Source: a bacterium (GTDB taxonomy: Archaea; Thermoplasmatota; Thermoplasmata; Lutacidiplasmatales; UBA184). From it: a stretch of 5,313 bases of DNA. The translations under genes and the position numbers were made by a program. Within the stretch, counting starts at the first letter, position 1, and the number at the start of each line of letters is the position of its first letter. Below are positions 1 to 5,313 of this stretch, in pieces. Below the pieces are notes generated by a model, which searched no databases, was not told the origin of the DNA, and saw nothing but the letters and a program-made list of their open reading frames with translations. The stretch is from NCBI GenBank assembly GCA_021832495.1, contig JAKBKR010000171.1, forward strand, positions 1 to 5,313. The letters are read 5' to 3'.

Positions 1-1352
1 GAGAGACGTACGACATTGGGAGGGGTGAGATTTTTGTCACAAACGAGGCTTCGGACTCCGTGAGCGTGATCTCGGACACGACAAACACGGTTGTCGCCGC
101 GGTGAAGGTGGATCCCACTCTCAATGCATACCCTGAAGGAGTGGCTTATGACAACGGGAAAGGGGAAATCTATGTCGCATGCCTCAACGCCGGCAATGTG
201 AGCGTGATATCGGATGCCACGAACACGGTAGTCTCCACTTTGCACAACTTTGGATATCCTACCGGCGTGACCTATGACAGTGGCAAGGGCGAACTATTTG
301 TCACCAATTATGGTTCGGGGACGGTGAGTCGGGTCAACGACACGACAAACACGGTGGTCAGCGCAACGGGCGTGGGTTCGAGGCCGTGGGGCCTGGTCTA
401 TGACAGTGGGAAAGGGGAGGTCTTTGTTGCGAACTATGGCTCGAACACGGTAAGCGTGATATCCGATGCCACTAGCACCGTGACTGCCACCATTTCTGCC
501 GGTTCGCAACCCGTGGAGACGGTGTACGACGCGAACAAGGGAGAGGAGTTCATAACGGATGGCTCGAACGCGGTGAGCATCTTGTCCGATGTGTCAAACG
601 GACAGATTGGAGTCGTGCATGTAGGGACAAATCCAGTGAGCATGGCGTATGATTCCGGGAAAGGTGAGGTCTACGTCGCGAATCAATACTCGGACAATGT
701 GAGTGTGATCTCCGATTCCACCGGTAGCGTGGTTGCCACTGTGGCAGTGGGGTTAGAACCTTGGGGGGTTGCCTACGATAGCGTCAACGGGGACATATAT
801 GTCAGCAACTTCCTATCGGGAAACGTGAGCGTGATTTCTGACTCGACTGACAAAGTGGTCACTAACATACCCGTCGGAACCAATCCTTATGGAGTGACAT
901 TTGACAGCGGCAAAGGAGAGGTGTTTGTCGCCAACTCTGGCTCGGATACCGTGAGCGTGATCTCCGCTGCGAACGGGACAGTGGTAGCTACTGTTCCCGT
1001 GGGAAGCAGGCCAGTCGGTGCCGCATATGACTCTGGGAAGGGGGAGGTTTTTGTCGCGGACTCAAACTCGACCGACGTGAGCGTGATTTCCGACACGACA
1101 AACAGCGTGGTGGCCACTGTGACCGTGGGTATCGGTCCTGTCGAGGCAGCCTACGACGGAGGGCAAAGTCAGGTGGTTGTTACCAATTACGGCTCCAACG
1201 ATGTTAGCGTGATTTCTGACTCGACTAACTCGGTGATAGACACCAGCGCCGTTGGGAAGATTCCAATAGGGGTTACCTATGATACCCAGAACCATTGCGT
1301 ATATGTTGCGAATTCTGGACAGGGGACGATCTCAATCCTTGAAGATGGAGCG
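1..1352 (+). repeat. Tandem YVTN beta-propeller blades, 126-nt period (11 visible)
   Basis: Eleven YD(S/N)GKGE-like motifs occur in one frame. The first tyrosine codon is at 9-11; the others are at residues 30, 72, 114, 156, 197, 239, 281 (Phe instead of Tyr), 323, 365 and 407, counting from the GTG at 60. Spacing is 42 residues except for 46 between the first two and 41 after residue 156. Each unit carries a YVAN/FVTN strand, a VSVISD strand, a TTNTVVATV strand and a turn such as VGSRP. The last unit (YDTQNHCVYVAN, then ISILED) is diverged, as is common at the end of an array. The array continues past the left edge, so the full blade number is unknown. Confidence 0.92.
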
Positions 1353-2813
1353 GAAGTCCCTCTGGGGTACAATGTGACATTTACCGAATCCGGTCTTCCT
1401 TCGGGAACCAGTTGGTCGACTACCGTTGCGGGGCTGACCATGTCCTCTCGAACTCCTACGATTGCTTTCAACGAACGGAATGGCACGTACAATTTCACCG
1501 TGGGAACCGTGCCGGGTTACACCGCATCGCTTTTGTCAGGGACCATCATCGTGAACGGCGGGAACGTTACCAAGACCGTCACCTTCACAGCTGTTCCGCC
1601 GAGCCGGTATTCTGTAACCTTCTCCGAAACCGGGCTCGTTGGTGGCACTGGCTGGTCAGTGACCTTCAACGGAACAAAGAACTCGTCGAGCTCCTCAAGT
1701 ATGGCCTTTGGCGGCCTGTTGAACAACACCACAGGGTATCCCTTCACAGTGGGGACTGTGCCCGGCTACACATCCAGCCCGTCCTCTGGGTCTGTCGTGG
1801 TGAATGGAGCAAACGTGACTAAGACAATCACCTTCACCAAGAGTTCCCCCGGATCTACCAGGTACACTATCACCTTCGCCGAATCGGGGTTGCCAGGCGG
1901 GACGAGCTGGTCCGTCACTTTCAATGGAACGCCAGGCACGTCGAGCACGAACAGTATCGTTTTCAGAAACCTGCTGAACAACGCCACAGGGTATGCCTTC
2001 ACGGTGGGGACTGTGCCCGGCTACATATCCAATCCGTCCTCAGGGTTCGTCGTGGTGAATGGGGCGAACGTGACGAAGTCCATCACTTTCACCGTCATCC
2101 CTGCAGGATCCTACTCTGTGACGTTCAGCGAGACCGGGCTTACGACTGGTGCCAACTGGTCCGTGACGCTTGCCGGGGATACGAAGAGCGCGACCGGGCC
2201 AACCATCACCTTCACTGAGAAGAACGGGACGTACAACTACACGGTGGCGGCCCCGACTGGGTACACGGCGAGTCCACCCTTAGGGTCGTTGACGGTGGCG
2301 GGGAAGACTGTCAGCCAGAACGTGACCTTCACCAAGTCATCCTCGAAGGCTACCTACACGGTCACATTCACCGAGAGCGGTCTGCCCTCTGGCACATCAT
2401 GGTCGGTGACGTTGAACGGTAGTGCCCAGAGCTCCACCACCGGCACGATCACCTTCCAAGAGGCCAACGGCAGCTACACCTTCACGGTTGGAACTGTGAG
2501 CGATTACACCGTGAGCCCGACGACCGGGACGGTGAAGGTGAGCGGCGGGCCGACCAGCCAGTCCGTTGCCTTCACCAGTTCCTCCTCAAAGGGAAAAGCG
2601 AATCAGACCACGGGGTTCCTCGGGCTTCCTGGGGACGACGGGTACATTGTCATCGGGGCAGTCGTGGCAGCGGTAGCCATGGCCACAGCGGTGCTACTGA
2701 TGCGTGGTCGTGGGAAGGTTCCCACTGCCACCTCACTGAAGGACCAGACGGAGAAGGGGGAAGTGATTGCCGCCAACCCGATAGGGACTGGACCGCAGTC
2801 CAACGAATCGTAG
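1..2813 (+). CDS. YVTN beta-propeller / Ig-like repeat surface protein, C-terminally membrane-anchored (5' partial)
   Basis: Predicted cell-surface or adhesin-like protein. The frame is open to the left edge (codons from position 3), and the residues there already form a propeller blade, so the GTG at 60 is internal and the true start lies outside. Counting residues from that GTG, residues 1-430 are propeller blades with the core YDSGKGEVFVANYGS then VSVISD, about 42 residues each. Residues 437-839 are five Ig-like modules beginning YxVTFxESGLPSGTSWSVT. A Ser/Lys/Asn linker follows, then a membrane helix at about 861-881 (nt 2640-2702) followed by RGRGK, and a polar tail of about 35 residues. 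This fits a type I topology with the repeats outside. I count 19 N-x-S/T sequons from the first Ig-like module to the linker, consistent with N-glycosylation. YVTN propellers and such modules are known from archaeal surface proteins; the ligand is unknown and adhesion is inferred. The signal peptide is not visible. The TAG stop is at 2811-2813. Confidence 0.93.
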   Translation, partial: ETYDIGRGEIFVTNEASDSVSVISDTTNTVVAAVKVDPTLNAYPEGVAYDNGKGEIYVACLNAGNVSVISDATNTVVSTLHNFGYPTGVTYDSGKGELFVTNYGSGTVSRVNDTTNTVVSATGVGSRPWGLVYDSGKGEVFVANYGSNTVSVISDATSTVTATISAGSQPVETVYDANKGEEFITDGSNAVSILSDVSNGQIGVVHVGTNPVSMAYDSGKGEVYVANQYSDNVSVISDSTGSVVATVAVGLEPWGVAYDSVNGDIYVSNFLSGNVSVISDSTDKVVTNIPVGTNPYGVTFDSGKGEVFVANSGSDTVSVISAANGTVVATVPVGSRPVGAAYDSGKGEVFVADSNSTDVSVISDTTNSVVATVTVGIGPVEAAYDGGQSQVVVTNYGSNDVSVISDSTNSVIDTSAVGKIPIGVTYDTQNHCVYVANSGQGTISILEDGAEVPLGYNVTFTESGLPSGTSWSTTVAGLTMSSRTPTIAFNERNGTYNFTVGTVPGYTASLLSGTIIVNGGNVTKTVTFTAVPPSRYSVTFSETGLVGGTGWSVTFNGTKNSSSSSSMAFGGLLNNTTGYPFTVGTVPGYTSSPSSGSVVVNGANVTKTITFTKSSPGSTRYTITFAESGLPGGTSWSVTFNGTPGTSSTNSIVFRNLLNNATGYAFTVGTVPGYISNPSSGFVVVNGANVTKSITFTVIPAGSYSVTFSETGLTTGANWSVTLAGDTKSATGPTITFTEKNGTYNYTVAAPTGYTASPPLGSLTVAGKTVSQNVTFTKSSSKATYTVTFTESGLPSGTSWSVTLNGSAQSSTTGTITFQEANGSYTFTVGTVSDYTVSPTTGTVKVSGGPTSQSVAFTSSSSKGKANQTTGFLGLPGDDGYIVIGAVVAAVAMATAVLLMRGRGKVPTATSLKDQTEKGEVIAANPIGTGPQSNES
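1368..2576 (+). repeat. Five tandem Ig-like ESGLPSGTSWSVT modules (stalk)
   Basis: Modules start at the tyrosine codons at 1368, 1608, 1863, 2112 and 2355, giving lengths of 240, 255, 249, 243 and about 222 nt. Each has the order YxVTF(T/S)E(S/T)GL, a Gly-Thr-x-W-S strand, a variable Ser/Thr loop, NGTY(N)FTV or its equivalent, a GYTxSPxSG turn, and a closing NVTKTVTFT strand. Modules 2 and 3 share an extra LLNNxTGY insertion absent from 1, 4 and 5, and they are the most alike at DNA level. The pattern suggests stacked beta-sandwich domains that lift the propeller away from the membrane. The fold is inferred from the alternating hydrophobic pattern and the known repeat type. Confidence 0.88.
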
Positions 2814-2816
2814 GGT

Positions 2817-2884
2817 TGCCTGGGATACAGGCCACCCCCAGTCCCGAGGAGAAGACCTGAGCCCTGCTCAGAAAGGTGGGTTTT
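2817..2884 (+). terminator. Possible transcript end: two small hairpins after the surface-protein stop
   Basis: Just after the TAG stop, GCCTG (2818-2822) can pair with CAGGC (2828-2832) around a 5-nt loop. Further on, CTGAGC (2857-2862) pairs with GCTCAG (2866-2871) around CCT. A short TTTT lies at 2881-2884, inside GGGTTTTCC. Archaeal termination depends mainly on T-rich tracts and here the tract is short, so this is only a candidate. It is placed between a gene end and a new promoter, where a terminator would be expected. Confidence 0.3.
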
Positions 2885-2922
2885 CCGGGCGATCACAAAC
2901 CATGCCTACACCGTGGCGGGGG

Positions 2923-2930
2923 TATATAAA
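2923..2930 (+). promoter_or_regulatory. Archaeal TATA box (TATATAAA)
   Basis: TATATAAA stands alone in a GC-rich intergenic stretch (GCGGGGG before, CCGGC after). The usual archaeal distance of about 25 nt from the box centre puts the transcription start near 2948-2953, where AGAAC precedes the first hairpin. It would drive the structured leader and the gene at 3050. The adjacent upstream bases are G-rich rather than the A-rich TFB element (BRE) often seen. The reverse complement, TTTATATA, is an equally good box, so the direction is inferred from the downstream gene. Confidence 0.6.
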
Positions 2931-2949
2931 CCGGCAAAGACGGGTAGAA

Positions 2950-3010
2950 CCCCCCGGTTTCTGCCGGGGAGGTCCCTTCCTCGGGACCCCCTGGTCAGGG
3001 GGGTACCCCC
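2950..3010 (+). ncRNA. Run of GC-rich stem-loops: structured 5' leader or small RNA
   Basis: Three hairpins follow one another almost without spacing. CCCCGG (2952-2957) pairs with CCGGGG (2964-2969) around a 6-nt loop. GGTCCC (2971-2976) pairs with GGGACC (2983-2988) around a 6-nt loop. CCCCCT (2987-2992) pairs with AGGGGG (2997-3002) around GGTC, competing for two bases with the second stem. A 12-nt palindrome, GGGGGTACCCCC (2999-3010), offers an alternative pairing. The structure starts at the expected transcription start of the TATA box at 2923 and ends about 40 nt before the next reading frame. I see no match to SRP RNA, RNase P RNA, tRNA or a riboswitch I know. It may be a 5' untranslated element of the next gene or a separate small RNA; no T-rich end supports the second. 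Confidence 0.4.
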
Positions 3011-3049
3011 TTCCACCGCCGAAAAAGGGGTAGGTAATGGTCGAGGAGG

Positions 3050-3739
3050 GTGTCGGTTGGAGCCCCGCAACCTCTTTCAATCATGAACCCCTTGCAAAGG
3101 TCGATGGTGGGAGGAGGGGAGGGGCCTAGGATCAGCGGCCGTGAGAGACCGGTTCTCTCCTCGGCAATCGTGGTGGCGACTATTGCTATCCTGTTCGCGG
3201 CCAATACTCTTGCCGCAGGCGCTGCACTCCTCATGGGCCGTGATTCTACTGAAGCCGCGTCCTCATGTTCAACAAGTCGCCAGCCCACAATCTGCGGATG
3301 GGAGAACATTACAGCACAAGGTCCGGGAGGTTACTATGTCTGTACCGGCTCCAATGGGAATGAGTACTCATCCGGTCCTGTCTATACGGATGTGTCCCTA
3401 GTCGCGCAAGCTTCGGGAGGAAGCCCCCCATACACATTTACGTGGAACTTCCTGGGCGAAGCAAGCAACGCCACTGGCGCAAGGATTACGGAGAACTTCA
3501 GCCAGCCTTACCCTCCACTCGTCAATGTCTCCGTTCAGGACTCCCAAGGTGAAAAGAACTGGCTCTTCATCCAGCTTCCTGAGCCTGGAACACCTCGAAT
3601 CGACTGCCCATTCTACCCGTTCTCTACGTTTCTCTTCCTTCTCATGGTCATCGCAGTGGTAGTGGCTCTGGTGATTGCAATCCTCTTCCTTCAACGACGA
3701 AGGCGGCGTTCGAAGGCACGCCCTTCGATACCCACTTGA
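3050..3739 (+). CDS. Small membrane protein with external PKD/Ig-like domain, two membrane helices
   Basis: Not recognised as a named family. Counted from the GTG at 3050, residues 1-34 are polar and Gly-rich, 35-62 form a membrane helix or signal anchor (after GRER, ending LLMG), 63-190 are external, 192-214 form a second helix, and QRRRRRSKAR is a strongly basic cytoplasmic end. The external part contains SGGSPPYTFTWNF and, after a loop, NVSVQDSQGE, which resembles a PKD or Ig-like beta-sandwich. It has cysteines at 73, 82, 98 and 186 and sequons at 86, 140, 149 and 159. The start is uncertain: the GGAGG at 3045-3049 touches the GTG, leaving no spacing, so the in-frame ATGs at 3083 or 3104 (AAAGG just upstream) are real alternatives; all keep both helices. 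It follows the TATA box and hairpin leader. A role as a small surface or scaffold protein is inferred. Confidence 0.8.
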   Translation: MSVGAPQPLSIMNPLQRSMVGGGEGPRISGRERPVLSSAIVVATIAILFAANTLAAGAALLMGRDSTEAASSCSTSRQPTICGWENITAQGPGGYYVCTGSNGNEYSSGPVYTDVSLVAQASGGSPPYTFTWNFLGEASNATGARITENFSQPYPPLVNVSVQDSQGEKNWLFIQLPEPGTPRIDCPFYPFSTFLFLLMVIAVVVALVIAILFLQRRRRRSKARPSIPT

Positions 3740-3743
3740 TTCT

Positions 3744-3767
3744 GACTCCTTGATCATGCAAGGAGTC
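3744..3767. terminator. Perfect 9-bp hairpin between convergent genes
   Basis: The arms GACTCCTTG (3744-3752) and CAAGGAGTC (3759-3767) are exact reverse complements around the loop ATCATG. The hairpin begins 4 nt after the TGA of the plus-strand gene and lies 28 nt beyond the stop of the minus-strand gene ending at 3796. A competing pairing exists between TGACTC (3743-3748) and GAGTCA (3772-3777). No T tract is attached, so it may act as a 3'-end stabiliser or processing site for both transcripts rather than as a classical terminator. Confidence 0.5.
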
Positions 3768-3795
3768 TCGTGAGTCAATCGGCGGCAAAGCGTGC

Positions 3796-4377
3796 CTATT
3801 TCCCAGTGGGGTTTAGAATCTGGTAGGTAGTCATGGAACCAAGGGTTCCGACCATAGGTTTCGTTCGCTTCTCCGAGGCTACCAGCTCATGGTGTCGACA
3901 GGCATCCAAGGTTGCAAGAAAAGCAGGCTCGGAAAGAGATACGACTGGCCGCCAGGGAAGTTCCAGCATCAGCGCTTGGAGCCTTGGAACTGCAGTGTCC
4001 TCTCGTCGGTCTTTCATAATGATCTTCCATTGCGTGCCCTCCCACGGAAGATGGTCGACCTTGCCGTTGGCATAAGTCAGCACCACCCCCGAGTCAGTCA
4101 GCTCCAAGCGTACGGGGCCAGGCCCCCCGTAGACAACTGTCATCACGACGATGGAAACAAGGATGATAGGGCCCGACAGGAACGCGGCTAGACTTGCCGC
4201 TCGCGTGATCACGTCGCTTGACAACATCTGTCGAATCAGGAAACCGTGCGACCATCCGGCGTAGAGCCAAAACAGGAAGAGCGCAATTCCACCTGCAAGC
4301 CCAACGTACGTAACAAGTTGCTGGCCCTTACGCCAGGCATCCGACTCCATACTGAGGTCGAACGATTCTCCTGCCAA
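3796..4377 (-). CDS. Two-helix membrane protein with soluble C-terminal (possibly PH-like) domain
   Basis: Unrecognised protein of 193 residues. The N-terminus is short and polar, followed by membrane helices at about 21-42 (ending FWLYAGW) and 63-83 (AFLSGPIILVSIVVMTVVYGG). The C-terminal ~110 residues look soluble. They begin PVRLELTDSGVVLTYANGK, then HLPWEGTQWKIIM, a beta-strand pattern with a Trp that resembles the bacterial PH-like domains placed after two helices in many small membrane proteins. This similarity is an impression, not a confirmed match. The TTG start at 4377 is favoured because GAGGG (4386-4382) lies 4 nt upstream; the ATG at 4350 is an alternative that would remove nine residues. 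It begins 11 nt after the stop of the upstream minus-strand gene, so the two are probably co-transcribed. The TAG stop is at 3798-3796. Confidence 0.82.
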   Translation of the reverse strand: MAGESFDLSMESDAWRKGQQLVTYVGLAGGIALFLFWLYAGWSHGFLIRQMLSSDVITRAASLAAFLSGPIILVSIVVMTVVYGGPGPVRLELTDSGVVLTYANGKVDHLPWEGTQWKIIMKDRREDTAVPRLQALMLELPWRPVVSLSEPAFLATLDACRHHELVASEKRTKPMVGTLGSMTTYQILNPTGK

Positions 4378-4381
4378 AGGA

Positions 4382-4386
4382 CCCTC
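4382..4386 (-). promoter_or_regulatory. Shine-Dalgarno site supporting a TTG start
   Basis: Read on the minus strand, GAGGG sits 4 nt before TTG at 4377, inside the 11-nt gap between the two genes of the pair. It matches the GAGG core of the archaeal Shine-Dalgarno sequence and is the main reason to prefer TTG over the later ATG, which has no well-spaced purine run. Confidence 0.55.
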
Positions 4387-4388
4387 GC

Positions 4389-5313
4389 TTACGATACCTC
4401 GTTGTACACGTTGTAGATCCCAGTCCCAGTGGCAATGAGGCCCACTCCGAAAATCACAAGCTCGAGATATCTGATGGGTGGAGGATCACTTCTGGCGTTC
4501 CGGAACATGTTGACGGTCCCATAGACTGCACCCCCAAGCACAAATATCCAAAACACTAACGGGATCGGGTGAGCCAGCTTCGCAATCTCCATGGAAATCA
4601 CCACGATCAGAACTGCCAATCCCACCACCGTTCGTAGGCCCGGACCAGCTGTGCCCAGCTTCTCCAGCGCAACTGGGAAACTGAAACCGATGGCAGTAAG
4701 CAGCCCAGCAAGACCTACCCAGAACTCCCAGCTTGGCCCTGTATCGGTAAGTGGGTGCTTCACCACGCTTGAAGAAGCAGGCTGGAACGAATGGGAATTC
4801 ATGTAATTCTCCAGAGTGGAGATAGTGGACGGGGAGAAGGTGGTGAAAGCACTCTCAAGGTCGGACAGGATCGTACCCAAGGGACTTGATTGGAGCGCGA
4901 CAGAAATGAGGATGGTAAGGATCGTTCCAACTAGGAAGTCCGCACCGATGTTCACCGAGAGTGCGACCGAAAGGGCGATGGCCACGACGGTTGCGATTCC
5001 AAGTGCCACCTCGAAGAAGGTGCCACTTAGAGCCGCACCAATGGCGCCCGCATCCTTGCTGGACACTGACCCAGAGGCAAGGTAGTCCTGATAACCCAGA
5101 CTCAAGGCACTCTCTACACCATTCCCATAAGAGTCAATTGCCGACGTTATCGGTTGGAACGCTGTTGCAAGGAGGTTCAAGATTTCCTTCTCAACGAACG
5201 CTATCAGCGCCTGGAGGGCCGCCTCCAGCGCCGCGCCCACCACCTTGAGCGCGCCCACTGTCGCCACCACCGCCACCTCCGCCAGGTGAGCGAGGCCCTG
5301 CCGGATGTGGTCG
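4389..5313 (-). CDS. Polytopic membrane protein of unknown function, probably 5' partial
   Basis: No family recognised. The frame is open to the right edge: before the GTG at 5276 it reads DHIRQGLAHLAE without a stop, with C or G in the third position of 11 of 12 codons. Translation therefore probably begins outside. Numbered from the GTG at 5276, residues 1-45 form a long Ala/Leu/Val amphipathic helix. Hydrophobic segments lie at about 86-108, 111-130, 184-205, 214-234, 236-256 and 270-289, giving about six membrane helices. A polar loop at 131-183 is rich in Ser/Thr. No catalytic or transport motif is visible, so channel, transporter and secretion roles all stay open. If it starts inside the window, GTG at 5270 is the best-supported site, since GGAGG lies 5 nt upstream. 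The TAA stop (4391-4389) is followed 11 nt later by the next minus-strand gene. Confidence 0.75.
   Translation of the reverse strand, partial: DHIRQGLAHLAEVAVVATVGALKVVGAALEAALQALIAFVEKEILNLLATAFQPITSAIDSYGNGVESALSLGYQDYLASGSVSSKDAGAIGAALSGTFFEVALGIATVVAIALSVALSVNIGADFLVGTILTILISVALQSSPLGTILSDLESAFTTFSPSTISTLENYMNSHSFQPASSSVVKHPLTDTGPSWEFWVGLAGLLTAIGFSFPVALEKLGTAGPGLRTVVGLAVLIVVISMEIAKLAHPIPLVFWIFVLGGAVYGTVNMFRNARSDPPPIRYLELVIFGVGLIATGTGIYNVYNEVS
5276..5280 (-). promoter_or_regulatory. Possible internal Shine-Dalgarno (GGAGG) before GTG at 5270
   Basis: On the minus strand GGAGG is followed by TGGCG and then GTG at 5270-5268, an ideal 5-nt spacing. It would give a 293-residue protein. Against it, the upstream codons are open and have strong coding composition, and GC-rich Glu-Val codons (GAG GTG) create such a motif easily. 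Confidence 0.3.

Noticed and set aside
1..1352. Regular 126-nt periodicity considered as a CRISPR-like or satellite array
   Set aside because: The period is an exact codon multiple, the reading frame is kept throughout, and similarity is protein-level with synonymous changes.
1412..1822. A 136-codon plus-strand frame inside the Ig-like region
   Set aside because: It lies in another frame of the repeat-coding sequence, has no repeat structure of its own, and is a by-product of the periodic DNA.
2603..2896. A 97-codon minus-strand frame opposite the tail of the surface protein
   Set aside because: Its composition mirrors the opposite coding strand (Pro/Ser/Thr-rich, no domain). Only the possible antisense transcript is kept as a finding.
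3037..3129. A short ATG frame of 30 codons overlapping the start of the PKD-like gene, with AAGGGG 6 nt upstream
   Set aside because: Very short, Gly/Arg-rich at the end, and out of frame with the clear gene. A regulatory upstream frame cannot be excluded but nothing else supports it.
2868..3309. Minus-strand frames across the intergenic gap (70 and 104 codons)
   Set aside because: They run through the hairpin cluster and into the opposite strand of the next gene, with Pro/Gly/Arg-rich translations and no recognisable features.
3398..3778. A 126-codon minus-strand frame opposite the PKD-like gene
   Set aside because: Charged, low-complexity translation with no hydrophobic core; the plus-strand frame has clear helices, sequons and a beta-sandwich pattern.
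4816..5248. Plus-strand frames opposite the polytopic membrane protein (up to 95 codons)
   Set aside because: Arg/Pro/Ser-rich translations typical of the complement of hydrophobic coding sequence; no start signal or domain.

Overview
The window reads as archaeal DNA, most likely from the Thermoplasmatota (Thermoplasmata). The main clue is a surface protein that joins YVTN-type beta-propeller blades to tandem Ig-like modules of the ESGLPSGTSWSVT type, a module I associate mainly with Thermoplasmata cell-surface proteins. Other signs agree: an archaeal-type TATA element with no bacterial -35/-10 pair, frequent GTG/TTG starts, and dense N-glycosylation sequons in the predicted external domains. 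The placement is by recognition only; no rRNA or housekeeping gene is present to confirm it.

Layout. Positions 1-2813 (+) hold the 3' part of a large cell-surface protein whose start lies left of the window. It shows at least eleven 42-residue propeller blades, then five Ig-like modules of about 80 residues, one C-terminal membrane helix and a short cytoplasmic tail. Positions 2814-3049 are a non-coding gap with weak hairpins after the stop, a TATA box at 2923-2930, and then a compact run of GC-rich stem-loops (2950-3010) starting almost exactly where transcription should begin. Positions 3050-3739 (+) encode a small protein with a membrane helix at each end and an external PKD/Ig-like domain. 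A perfect 9-bp hairpin (3744-3767) separates it from the convergent genes on the other strand.

On the minus strand, a polytopic membrane protein (4389-5313, probably continuing past the right edge) is followed after 11 nt by a two-helix membrane protein with a soluble C-terminal domain (3796-4377, TTG start with Shine-Dalgarno). They look like one operon. Neither has a function I can assign.

Together the window is a cell-envelope locus: a long, probably glycosylated adhesin-like stalk protein, a small PKD-like membrane protein, and a convergent pair of unknown membrane proteins. There are no tRNA or rRNA genes, CRISPR arrays, insertion sequences or recognisable mobile genes. The points most worth a second look are the structured leader or small RNA at 2950-3010, the propeller that has too many blades for one ring, the recent duplication of Ig-like modules, and a sharp GC change inside the rightmost gene.
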